Source of the DNA: Dysosmobacter segnis | Lineage (GTDB): Bacteria > Bacillota > Clostridia > Oscillospirales > Oscillospiraceae | Length of the DNA: 6,836 nucleotides | Direction of reading: 5' to 3' | Assembly: GCF_014297285.1 (NCBI RefSeq) | Contig: NZ_JACOQI010000045.1 | Location: 1 to 6,836, forward strand | In this document: in pieces, positions 1-4,130 of the stretch | Numbering within the stretch: position 1 is the first letter of the stretch | How the letters are laid out: each line of letters starts with the position of its first letter | The notes under the pieces: generated by a model | Databases searched by the model: none | What the model was told of the DNA's origin: nothing | Seen by the model: only the letters and a program-made list of their open reading frames with translations | Position numbers and translations under genes: made by a program

Positions 1-168
1 GATATTAAATAACCTGCTCAGGCTCTGCAGATTCTCTGTCGATGGCCTCGACGTTCCTGCTTCCCATCCAGATATGGCCTGCCTGGACACAAACAGCCTT
101 TCGGCCAGTTCTAACTGTGTTAGTCCCTGCTTCTTCCTTAATTCTTTTAGCTTTTGAGACAGTTCCAC
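1..168 (-). CDS. XRE/Cro-family HTH regulator, 5' part (cut by window start)
   Basis: The visible 56 residues form a complete helix-turn-helix of the Xre/Cro type: KLKELRKKQGLTQLELAERL (residues 6-25), then FVSRQAISGWEAGTSRPS with the recognition helix SRQAISGWE and the typical trailing NLQSLSRLFNI. The start is GTG at 168-166, preceded by GGAGGT at 175-180 with a 6-nt spacer. I see no transmembrane or sensor part in the visible portion. Family members are DNA-binding repressors, often autoregulatory. A perfect 12-bp inverted repeat lies directly upstream and overlaps a possible -35, which fits autorepression. If the window is a circle, reading continues in frame from 6836 as SLESVII and stops at 6815-6813, giving a 63-residue protein. 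The start is well supported; the true C-terminus is not. Confidence 0.85.
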   Translation of the reverse strand, partial: MELSQKLKELRKKQGLTQLELAERLFVSRQAISGWEAGTSRPSTENLQSLSRLFNI

Positions 169-200
169 TCTTTTACCTCCAAATTAAACAAATGCCCATC

Positions 201-228
201 AAATGTAAACCGCACACGGTTTACATTT
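201..228. promoter_or_regulatory. 12-bp inverted-repeat operator upstream of the XRE gene
   Basis: AAATGTAAACCG and CGGTTTACATTT form a perfect inverted repeat separated by CACA. It lies 33 bp upstream of the XRE start. On the minus strand it overlaps a possible -35 TTTACA (204-209), followed after 15 bp by TTTAAT (183-188). The inner half-site GTAAACCG recurs in the inverted repeat at 6659-6709. An autoregulatory operator is the simplest reading. A tyrosine-recombinase core site (10-bp arms, 8-bp spacer) is an alternative. Confidence 0.6.
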
Positions 229-229
229 A

Positions 230-246
230 GGCAAGTATTGCTTGCC
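230..246. terminator. Small hairpin between the RHH gene and the XRE operator
   Basis: GGCAAG-TATTG-CTTGCC is a perfect 6-bp hairpin downstream of the RHH gene. On the minus strand no T tract follows, so it would only attenuate the parA operon. On the plus strand T6 follows 8 bases later, which is too far for a standard terminator. Its role as a terminator is uncertain. Confidence 0.25.
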
Positions 247-272
247 TTCCGCATTTTTTCACACAGATTCTA

Positions 273-521
273 TCAAAGATACTCCACAAGTCCTTTACGC
301 AAAGCATCATTAATAGACTCAGTCAGATTCTTTCCTTCCTCCAGCGCCATCCTACGCAGCGCTTTATCAATGTCCCGATCCAGATAATAGGCCCGCTGCA
401 CCCGGTCACTATTTTTCTTTGTATTTTTCTCTTCAGCAACAGCAGCATTCTCGCTTTGGCGTCCTGCTCCGATGATAGACTTAAACGCAGCCTCCCGGTC
501 AAACTTTGCTTTCTCTGCCAT
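273..521 (-). CDS. Ribbon-helix-helix centromere-binding partition protein (ParB-equivalent, ParG-like)
   Basis: This is an 82-residue basic protein. Residues 1-39 are polar, charged and probably flexible. Residues 40-78 have the ribbon-helix-helix pattern: a short beta strand around RAYYLD (43-48), helix A about 50-62, and helix B about 65-78 (NLTESINDALRKGL). Its ATG overlaps the parA stop as TAATG, so the two are translationally coupled in one operon. In type Ib partition cassettes such as ParF/ParG, a small RHH protein with a flexible N-terminus binds the centromere, stimulates the ParA ATPase and represses the operon. Fold and gene order support that role here. The likely binding site is the pair of tandem AT-rich repeats upstream of parA. 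It is not related in sequence to classical ParB. Confidence 0.8.
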   Translation of the reverse strand: MAEKAKFDREAAFKSIIGAGRQSENAAVAEEKNTKKNSDRVQRAYYLDRDIDKALRRMALEEGKNLTESINDALRKGLVEYL

Positions 522-1282
522 TATTCATTTACCCCTTTCAAAAATTCGTCAATAAACGCTTTATAGTCTTCTGCCACCGTAGACTTGTTGGCATAGTCAA
601 AAATATCCTGGCTGTTCGCCTGGGCCTCCTCCACCACTACAGCAGATCGAATGTATGTCTTGTAGATCGGCGCAGAAATGTATTCGCCAAGCTGCTCCGC
701 CAGTTCCTTCATCTGCCGGCTGATATTCGCCCGCGGATTAAATCTCGTAAACAAAATTCCACGCACTTTGACAGCCGGATTGCAATACTTCTGAACGCTG
801 GTAACGGTCTCGTTTAGTTGGGAGATCCCGGCGGTCGCAAAAATTCCTGCCGTTGTCGGAATCAGAATATCGGTGGCACAGGTAAAGGCGTTCACCGTCA
901 GCACGCCCAGGGAAGGCGGTGTGTCAATCACGATAAAGTCATAGTCACCGGCCACCGGCGCCACGGCCTCCTTCAGCCGGTGTTCCTTGCCGGTCTGGGA
1001 GAGTTCCTGCTCTGCGCCAGCCAGCATAATATTAGCCGGTACAACATCATAGCCGCCCTTCGTGTGCTGAATGGCGTCCTGGATGCTGGCCGCCCGCTTC
1101 ATAACCTCATAAATCGTCTGGACATTATAGTTCTCTGCTCCGCAGGCCGTAGAAAAATTTCCCTGCGGATCGAGGTCAATCCCCAGAACTCTGTACCCCT
1201 TTACTGCCAGTCCTGCAGCCAGTGCCTGGGACGTGGTTGTTTTGCCGACACCGCCCTTTTGATTAGCTACTGCAATAATCAT
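521..1282 (-). CDS. parA: ParA-family partition ATPase
   Basis: This is a 253-residue Walker-type cytoskeletal ATPase that segregates plasmid copies by forming dynamic nucleoid-bound patches. The deviant Walker A motif KGGVGKTT is at residues 9-16, with the signature lysines K9 and K14. Walker A' GIDLDPQGN is at 34-42 and Walker B FIVIDTPPS at about 116-124. There is no N-terminal HTH extension, and the length is that of the short type Ib ParA/Soj class. It must therefore rely on its RHH partner for DNA binding and autoregulation. The ATG at 1282 is preceded by AGGAG (1292-1296) with 9-nt spacing. The gene is separated from brnA by a hairpin terminator and has its own upstream region, with a weak TTGCTA-17-TAAACT promoter inside the tandem repeats. 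All key motifs are intact. Confidence 0.95.
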   Translation of the reverse strand: MIIAVANQKGGVGKTTTSQALAAGLAVKGYRVLGIDLDPQGNFSTACGAENYNVQTIYEVMKRAASIQDAIQHTKGGYDVVPANIMLAGAEQELSQTGKEHRLKEAVAPVAGDYDFIVIDTPPSLGVLTVNAFTCATDILIPTTAGIFATAGISQLNETVTSVQKYCNPAVKVRGILFTRFNPRANISRQMKELAEQLGEYISAPIYKTYIRSAVVVEEAQANSQDIFDYANKSTVAEDYKAFIDEFLKGVNE

Positions 1283-1294
1283 ATACTCACGCTC

Positions 1295-1358
1295 CTATTT
1301 TTATAGTTTCATATTTTTGTAGATAACTATATTTTATAGTTTACTATATTTGTAGATA
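1295..1358. repeat. Two tandem ~32-bp AT-rich repeats upstream of parA (putative operator/centromere)
   Basis: Unit 1 (1295-1325) and unit 2 (1327-1358) match at about 28 of 32 positions with one single-base gap. Both carry TTTTATAGTTT, followed after a short AT stretch by TTTGTAGATA. The TTTTATAG words start 33 bp apart, about three helical turns, so proteins bound there would sit on one DNA face. The position in the parA leader, over the probable promoter, matches where RHH partition proteins bind in ParF/ParG-type cassettes. Calling it the partition site is inference from position and repetition. Confidence 0.6.
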
Positions 1359-1366
1359 TGTAGCAA
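1338..1366 (-). promoter_or_regulatory. Possible parA promoter
   Basis: TTGCTA (1361-1366) is 17 bp from TAAACT (1338-1343) on the minus strand, each matching four of six consensus bases. The -10 and most of the spacer fall within repeat unit 2, so a bound RHH protein would block it. Other AT-rich -10 candidates exist nearby. Confidence 0.35.
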
Positions 1367-1371
1367 TATAG

Positions 1372-1404
1372 AAAAGCGGAAGAACACGTTTTTCTTCCGC
1401 TTTT
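1372..1404. terminator. Bidirectional hairpin terminator after brnA
   Basis: GCGGAAGAA (1376-1384) pairs with TTCTTCCGC (1392-1400) over a 7-nt loop and is flanked by A4 and T5 tracts that extend the stem. On the minus strand it begins 4 bases after the brnA stop, so it ends the brnTA transcript ahead of the parA promoter. Confidence 0.85.
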
Positions 1405-1407
1405 TCA

Positions 1408-1623
1408 TTACTGCCAAGACATTTGAATTTTTCTGCGATTGTCCGCACAATCCCTCAAATAGAGATTGATAAGGGTCTGATACGGGATTCCATCTGCTGC
1501 CGCCATAGACTTAAAATAATCTATTGTGCTGCCATCAATGTTAATAGTGATCTGCTTTTTCAAGCGACTTGCATAGGGATTTTTTCTCGGGTTCAGTTCC
1601 CTGATATTATATTCATCTCTCAT
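1408..1623 (-). CDS. brnA: BrnA-family antitoxin / CopG-like DNA-binding protein
   Basis: This 71-residue protein matches the BrnA antitoxin pattern: an N-terminal toxin-binding stretch with NPRKNPYASRLKKQ (residues 11-24), the strand QITINI, then helices IDYFKSMAAADGIPYQTLINLYLRDCA (33-59) that complete a ribbon-helix-helix. BrnA neutralises BrnT by direct binding and represses the operon with it. The start is ATG at 1623, behind a strong GAGGTGA SD whose sequence overlaps the brnT TGA stop; the gap is only 9 nt, so translation is probably coupled. It is followed at once by a hairpin terminator. Family assignment is confident; function is inferred from the pair. Confidence 0.9.
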   Translation of the reverse strand: MRDEYNIRELNPRKNPYASRLKKQITINIDGSTIDYFKSMAAADGIPYQTLINLYLRDCADNRRKIQMSWQ

Positions 1624-1632
1624 AAAATCACC

Positions 1633-1923
1633 TCAAATTCCATCAAGGTAAGTCCTCTGCTCAGTTCTGGTTGCTCTTCTTGCCGAAATAATACGAATAA
1701 CATTTTCATGGTCACGGTAGCAATGGCTCACGATACAAATTTGTTCTGCCTTGGTTTCACCGATAATAAGAAATCTCTCTTCATCATCAGAGTGATCCGG
1801 ATCATCAAACAGAATGGCGAACTCGTCGTAAAAAACCTCCTTTGCCGTTTCGAAGGATAAGCCATGCTTCTTTTTGTTAGTTTCGTTTTTATTTGGGTCC
1901 CATTCAAATTTTAGCGTTTCCAT
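1633..1923 (-). CDS. brnT: BrnT-family toxin (RelE-like ribonuclease)
   Basis: This is a 96-residue protein of the BrnT family (DUF497). It shows the hallmark N-terminus FEWDPNKNETNKKKHGLSFE (residues 6-25), the central DDPDHSDDEERFLIIG (40-55) and the C-terminal RIISARRATRTEQRTY (77-92). The length is normal. BrnT has a RelE-like fold and cleaves RNA, arresting growth until bound by BrnA. I choose ATG at 1923 over the upstream in-frame ATG at 1938: the latter lies in the spacer just upstream of the -10 box, so it is not transcribed from this promoter. No SD precedes 1923, and the predicted transcript begins at or next to the ATG, so this mRNA is probably leaderless. Toxin-before-antitoxin order is normal for brnTA. 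Confidence 0.92.
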   Translation of the reverse strand: METLKFEWDPNKNETNKKKHGLSFETAKEVFYDEFAILFDDPDHSDDEERFLIIGETKAEQICIVSHCYRDHENVIRIISARRATRTEQRTYLDGI

Positions 1924-1929
1924 AATTAT

Positions 1930-1957
1930 ATTATACATACATTGTAAGTATTGTCAA
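1930..1957 (-). promoter_or_regulatory. Consensus brnTA promoter with embedded palindrome
   Basis: TTGACA (1952-1957) and TATAAT (1930-1935) are both perfect sigma-A boxes, 16 bp apart on the minus strand. The expected transcript start, about 1923, coincides with the brnT ATG. The spacer contains TACATACATTGTAAGTA (1934-1950), a 17-bp palindrome with one mismatched pair. That placement is ideal for a BrnA/BrnT autorepressor. The TGA stop of the upstream rep gene lies inside the -35 box. Confidence 0.8.
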
Positions 1958-3405
1958 CTGTACCGTTTATCCCTCGGCCCTTGCTGCAGATCTTGCATTA
2001 TCCCATCATAATATTTTGCCACTGTTCCACGGTCAATCTGAAGGTCTCTGGCAATCTCTGTCTTCTTTTTTACATCCGGGTGAGAACGCATATACTCAAA
2101 AATTATCCCACGTTTGCTCGGTTGACCATTTTTGTTTCTCCAGTCTTTATTTCCATTTATTTCATCACGTACAAAATTCATCAACTTTACATGATCTGCT
2201 CGCTTTCTCCAGTTTCTTTTGTTTACTGGCATTGAAAGCCCGGAAATCTTTGCAATATCATCTCTTGGAAACGTCACATAATCCTCGTTAAACATCTCCA
2301 GGGCGCACACAACATCATCTTTTGTAAAACGGTTAATGTCCTCAACACTCATATCATCGTATCGCTGAAGCAAACCAAAGGCGTCCTCCCGCAATTCCTC
2401 CTCGTCTATGTCACACTTCTTTGCATAGATGGCTAAAGTCATAATGCCGTAAAAGCGATGTCCTACCTTGATTTCATCCGAAATGCGATGCAGCCACCAA
2501 TCATAGAGATCCCGCTTCACCGTCCAACGGCCCCGGCGCTCCTTCTTCACAATCCTGCGTTCATACCAGTCAGGGTACTTCGCCTTCGCCTCGGCCAGCG
2601 ACAAGCGGCTCTTTCTCATGAGTGCCTGTATACGCTGCTGTTCCCCATTACTGTCTGGGATATAGTCAAGCAGCTTCTCCAGCTCCACCGCATCACCAAA
2701 CCGAAACGCTACCACAGGATAATCACGTCCTAACTTAGATCCAGAACCAACCACACGAAATCCCTGTAAAATTCCCTGCATCTGCGGCTCCCGAATAGAC
2801 GAAGTAAATCTATTCCAAATCTGCCTGGTAAGAGCATACTTCAGTTCCTTCAATGTTTTTTGATTCTGCGGGTACATAGGAACCGGCTCAGTCAACACAT
2901 AATACAGATGCAGGCCTGTCCCGCTGTTTACGATAAAGGTAGCTTTGGGAATAATATCCTTATTCATCTGGTGCAGCGTATCACGAAGCTGCGGCATACC
3001 GACACCATCCAAATCGAAAACGATGGCATAAAGATACCTGGCATTCTTCCCGCTACGCTGCCTACCAAAATATGAAATAGGGGACATAATTGTAAAATCT
3101 GTGTCCTGGATCTCCCCCAACTCCTGCAGTTCATCTGTAATCAAATGTCTCCGAGCTCTACCGTCGCCCTCAATCTCTAATGCTACACCATTTTCACGGC
3201 TATTTTGCTTTTTAGGAACAGTCAACGCAATAGCGTTTCCTTTGGCATCTTCATAATGGCCTTTTCGCTCAAATGAGCCTTCAGGAAAGATCTCTCGATA
3301 AAACTCAAATGGATCTACCGTCTCCAGATACTGCCGGAGATGGGCGTTCTTCTCCCTGTAAAGCGCCCGCTGACGCTCCAGAGCTGCTTGCTGATCCATC
3401 GTCAT
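1954..3405 (-). CDS. Primase-like plasmid replication protein (AEP-type core with C-terminal HTH)
   Basis: This is the largest protein here, 483 residues. The N-terminal half has motifs like those of archaeo-eukaryotic primases in plasmid Rep and prim-pol proteins. YLYAIVFDLDGVG (residues 125-137) carries the DxD metal site D131/D133. SGTGLHLYYVL (161-171) resembles the second motif, with H166. FRVVGSGSK...YPVVAFRFGD (216-238) may provide the third acidic/nucleotide site. Residues about 305-350 resemble an alpha-helical PriCT-type region. A helix-turn-helix, KKTEIARDLQIDRGTVAKYY, covers 447-466 and could bind the origin. The start is ATG at 3405 behind GGAGGTG (3411-3417) with 5-nt spacing; a longer frame to 3441 would translate the SD and polypyrimidine leader. 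It is the only replication candidate in the window. Exact catalytic activity is inferred. Confidence 0.75.
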   Translation of the reverse strand: MTMDQQAALERQRALYREKNAHLRQYLETVDPFEFYREIFPEGSFERKGHYEDAKGNAIALTVPKKQNSRENGVALEIEGDGRARRHLITDELQELGEIQDTDFTIMSPISYFGRQRSGKNARYLYAIVFDLDGVGMPQLRDTLHQMNKDIIPKATFIVNSGTGLHLYYVLTEPVPMYPQNQKTLKELKYALTRQIWNRFTSSIREPQMQGILQGFRVVGSGSKLGRDYPVVAFRFGDAVELEKLLDYIPDSNGEQQRIQALMRKSRLSLAEAKAKYPDWYERRIVKKERRGRWTVKRDLYDWWLHRISDEIKVGHRFYGIMTLAIYAKKCDIDEEELREDAFGLLQRYDDMSVEDINRFTKDDVVCALEMFNEDYVTFPRDDIAKISGLSMPVNKRNWRKRADHVKLMNFVRDEINGNKDWRNKNGQPSKRGIIFEYMRSHPDVKKKTEIARDLQIDRGTVAKYYDGIMQDLQQGPRDKRYS

Positions 3406-3410
3406 AAAAA

Positions 3411-3417
3411 CACCTCC
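3411..3417 (-). promoter_or_regulatory. Ribosome binding site fixing the rep start
   Basis: GGAGGTG on the minus strand sits 5 nt before ATG 3405. This sets the start at MTMDQQAAL. The second in-frame ATG at 3399 would be 11 nt away and is less likely. Confidence 0.75.
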
Positions 3418-3474
3418 AATCCAAAAAAGAAAAAGAAGCAAAAAGAAAAATCCGCTGCGGCGGGGTCCGCCTGC

Positions 3475-3496
3475 GGGCGGGAAGGGGGAAAAGGGG
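3475..3496 (+). other. Potential G-quadruplex motif
   Basis: Four plus-strand runs, GGG, GGG, GGGGG and GGGG, are separated by loops of 1, 2 and 4 nt. This meets the usual G3+N1-7 rule. It overlaps the left arm of the 16-bp inverted repeat, so the two structures would compete. Confidence 0.5.
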
Positions 3497-3554
3497 AGCC
3501 AAAGAGCGCCCCCTATGGGGGCTTAAAGAGAAAGTCACCTCCCCTTTTCCCCCT
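3483..3554. repeat. Perfect 16-bp inverted repeat with nested hairpin
   Basis: AGGGGGAAAAGGGGAG (3483-3498) is exactly complementary to 3539-3554. The 40-nt loop contains a second perfect hairpin, GCCCCC-TAT-GGGGGC (3508-3522). It lies about 80-150 bp upstream of the rep start and would be part of a long rep leader RNA or fold in single-stranded plasmid DNA. Confidence 0.7.
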
Positions 3555-3742
3555 CGCTCCGGGGCATGGAAATGATGGAAAACCCGCTGGGTTTACCACA
3601 TTCCCACACCCCTCCGCACACCCCCAATTCCCTTCCGACTTTCTCTTGTTTAAGAAAAAACCTTCTTTTTTTCTATAAGCCATAGGCTATTAGGGGGGGC
3701 ATATATTATCAATGAAGTAAATCCGCATTTTTTGTTGTAAGT

Positions 3743-3790
3743 ATAGCCTGTCCGTACTTCTTTTTCAAGTCCTTTGGACAGGCTATTTTT
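3743..3790 (+). terminator. Plus-strand intrinsic terminator without an obvious gene
   Basis: ATAGCCTGTCC (3743-3753) pairs perfectly with GGACAGGCTAT (3776-3786) across a 22-nt loop, with T4 following. The T tract exists only on the plus strand. All protein genes are on the other strand, so it should end an unseen plus-strand RNA starting in the rep leader, for instance a small countertranscript. I find no clear plus-strand promoter for one. Confidence 0.5.
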
Positions 3791-3812
3791 ACAAATAATA
3801 ATCTATCCGTAC

Positions 3813-3842
3813 TTGCATAGACTACAGCAGGCGTGGTATAAT
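3813..3842 (+). promoter_or_regulatory. Promoter of the antisense (antitoxin) RNA
   Basis: TTGCAT (3813-3818) is 18 bp from a perfect TATAAT (3837-3842) on the plus strand. The expected start is about 3849. This is the only plus-strand promoter with a clear product in the window. Confidence 0.7.
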
Positions 3843-3855
3843 GACCATAGCCAAG

Positions 3856-3883
3856 AAACTGGTGAGGTATTCAAGGCTATCAC
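3856..3883. repeat. Direct repeat copy A (antitoxin RNA side)
   Basis: It shares the block AAACTGGTGAGGT, then TCAA, then GCTATCAC with copy B at 4012-4040. The differences fall in two short spots. It lies in the 5' half of the antisense RNA. Confidence 0.85.
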
Positions 3884-3893
3884 GCGAAAAGCA

Positions 3894-3926
3894 GATTCCC
3901 GGAGAGGTAGCCACTCTCCGGGAATC
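3894..3926. terminator. Shared bidirectional terminator of the type I toxin-antitoxin module
   Basis: GATTCCCGGAGAG (3894-3906) pairs perfectly with CTCTCCGGGAATC (3914-3926) over a 7-nt loop. A T4 tract follows on the plus strand (3928-3931), and A4 at 3887-3890 gives U4 to the minus-strand RNA. Toxin mRNA and antisense RNA therefore end head-on in the same hairpin. Confidence 0.9.
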
Positions 3927-3935
3927 CTTTTGTGC

Positions 3936-4031
3936 TTACTTGCCCTTGCTGTGTCGATCAAGCCACTTGCAAATATAGTAGCCAACTATACTTGCTCCGA
4001 TTGACACTAAAAAACTGGTGAGGTTACTCAA
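3936..4031 (-). CDS. Fst-like small membrane toxin of a type I toxin-antitoxin system, 31 aa
   Basis: This peptide of 31 residues starts at TTG (4031-4029) behind AGGAGGTG with 6-nt spacing and ends at TAA 3938-3936. After MSNLTS it has a hydrophobic segment of about 15 residues (FLVSIGASIVGYYIC, 7-21), then KWLDRH and a basic tail ending KGK. Such a layout, one transmembrane helix plus a charged WLD-type tail, is that of Fst/par-family toxins, which insert in the membrane and disturb nucleoid and division. A convergent antisense RNA, a shared bidirectional terminator and direct repeats complete the module. The usual role is post-segregational killing: the stable toxin mRNA outlives the antitoxin RNA in plasmid-free cells. 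Family membership is inferred from architecture and peptide character, not from sequence identity. Confidence 0.8.
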   Translation of the reverse strand: MSNLTSFLVSIGASIVGYYICKWLDRHSKGK

Positions 4032-4040
4032 CGCTATCAC
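4012..4040. repeat. Direct repeat copy B (toxin translation start)
   Basis: This is the second copy of the repeat at 3856-3883. On the minus strand it covers the last bases of the SD, the TTG start and codons 2-7 of the toxin. Pairing with the antisense RNA here would block ribosome binding. Confidence 0.85.
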
Positions 4041-4079
4041 CTCCTCTCTGTTGCCAGATTGGAGAAGGGCAGCGTAGGT

Positions 4080-4108
4080 ATATTAGCATATATGGTCAAA
4101 TTTGAAAA
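4080..4108 (-). promoter_or_regulatory. Likely promoter of the type I toxin mRNA
   Basis: TTTTCA (4103-4108) is 17 bp from TAATAT (4080-4085) on the minus strand. The start would be about 4073, giving a 42-nt leader and an mRNA of about 190 nt. The leader contains CCCTTCTCC, which can partly pair with the GAGAGGAGG SD region. TTGACC (4094-4099) with TACGCT is a weaker alternative. Confidence 0.5.
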
Positions 4109-4130
4109 GCCGCCAAATGGCGGCTTTTTT
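4105..4130. terminator. Terminator of the recombinase operon
   Basis: GCCGCC (4109-4114) and GGCGGC (4119-4124) close an AAAT loop, with A4 and T6 flanks. On the minus strand it follows the stop of the coiled-coil gene directly. Its minus-strand T tract overlaps the -35 of the small toxin promoter. Confidence 0.88.

Larger units (their letters stand above)
3421..3740. other. Gene-free structured leader upstream of rep; candidate replication origin
   Basis: This stretch of about 320 bp carries no credible gene. Starting at rep it holds an A/G tract (3423-3450), a GC-rich segment with a G-run cluster (3475-3496), a 16-bp inverted repeat with a second hairpin nested inside (3483-3554), a 6-bp hairpin AAACCC-GCT-GGGTTT (3580-3594), a C-run tract (3604-3633), and an AT-rich stretch with A6 and T7 tracts and a G7 run (3655-3710). 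Strand asymmetry and nested hairpins directly upstream of a primase-like Rep suggest an origin or single-strand initiation sites, as in plasmids whose primase recognises hairpins (RSF1010 RepB'). No clear iterons were found. The origin role is inference. Confidence 0.45.
3849..3931 (+). ncRNA. Antisense RNA antitoxin of a type I module (RNA II-like)
   Basis: This is a predicted RNA of about 80 nt from the TATAAT promoter to the shared terminator. Its 5' region (3856-3883) is a direct repeat of 4012-4040, the translation start of the small membrane peptide, with 25 of 29 positions shared. The peptide gene is transcribed from the opposite strand, so this direct repeat makes the two RNAs complementary: AAACUGGUGAGGU, UCAA and GCUAUCAC pair with the toxin mRNA over the end of the SD, the UUG start and the first codons. 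A second complementary region is the shared terminator. This two-contact geometry is that of RNA II in the par/Fst locus of plasmid pAD1. Ends are predicted, not mapped. Confidence 0.75.

Noticed and set aside
201..228. Tyrosine-recombinase core (dif-like) site
   Set aside because: The symmetry would allow it, but the position over a possible -35 of the XRE gene and the shared half-site near another promoter favour an operator. Kept only as an alternative.
1924..1938. Upstream ATG for brnT at 1938
   Set aside because: It lies in the spacer of the consensus promoter, upstream of the -10 box, so it is absent from the predicted mRNA. BrnT homology begins at METLKFEW.
3406..3441. 12-residue N-terminal extension of Rep starting at 3441
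   Set aside because: It would translate through the strong SD at 3411-3417, and its start lies in a polypyrimidine tract without an SD. The start at 3405 is far better.
3305..3538. Minus-strand frame of 77 codons through the inverted repeat and rep start
   Set aside because: Low-complexity, proline/arginine-rich translation of the GC-rich origin-like sequence, overlapping the rep start in another frame. An SD-like GGAGGTG at 3536-3542 comes from the repeat arm and has no suitable start after it.
3774..4004. Longer open frames on both strands over the type I toxin-antitoxin module (3774-4004 plus, 3803-3985 minus)
   Set aside because: They cross both the bidirectional terminator and the promoter elements, lack SDs and run in other frames than the SD-supported 31-residue peptide.
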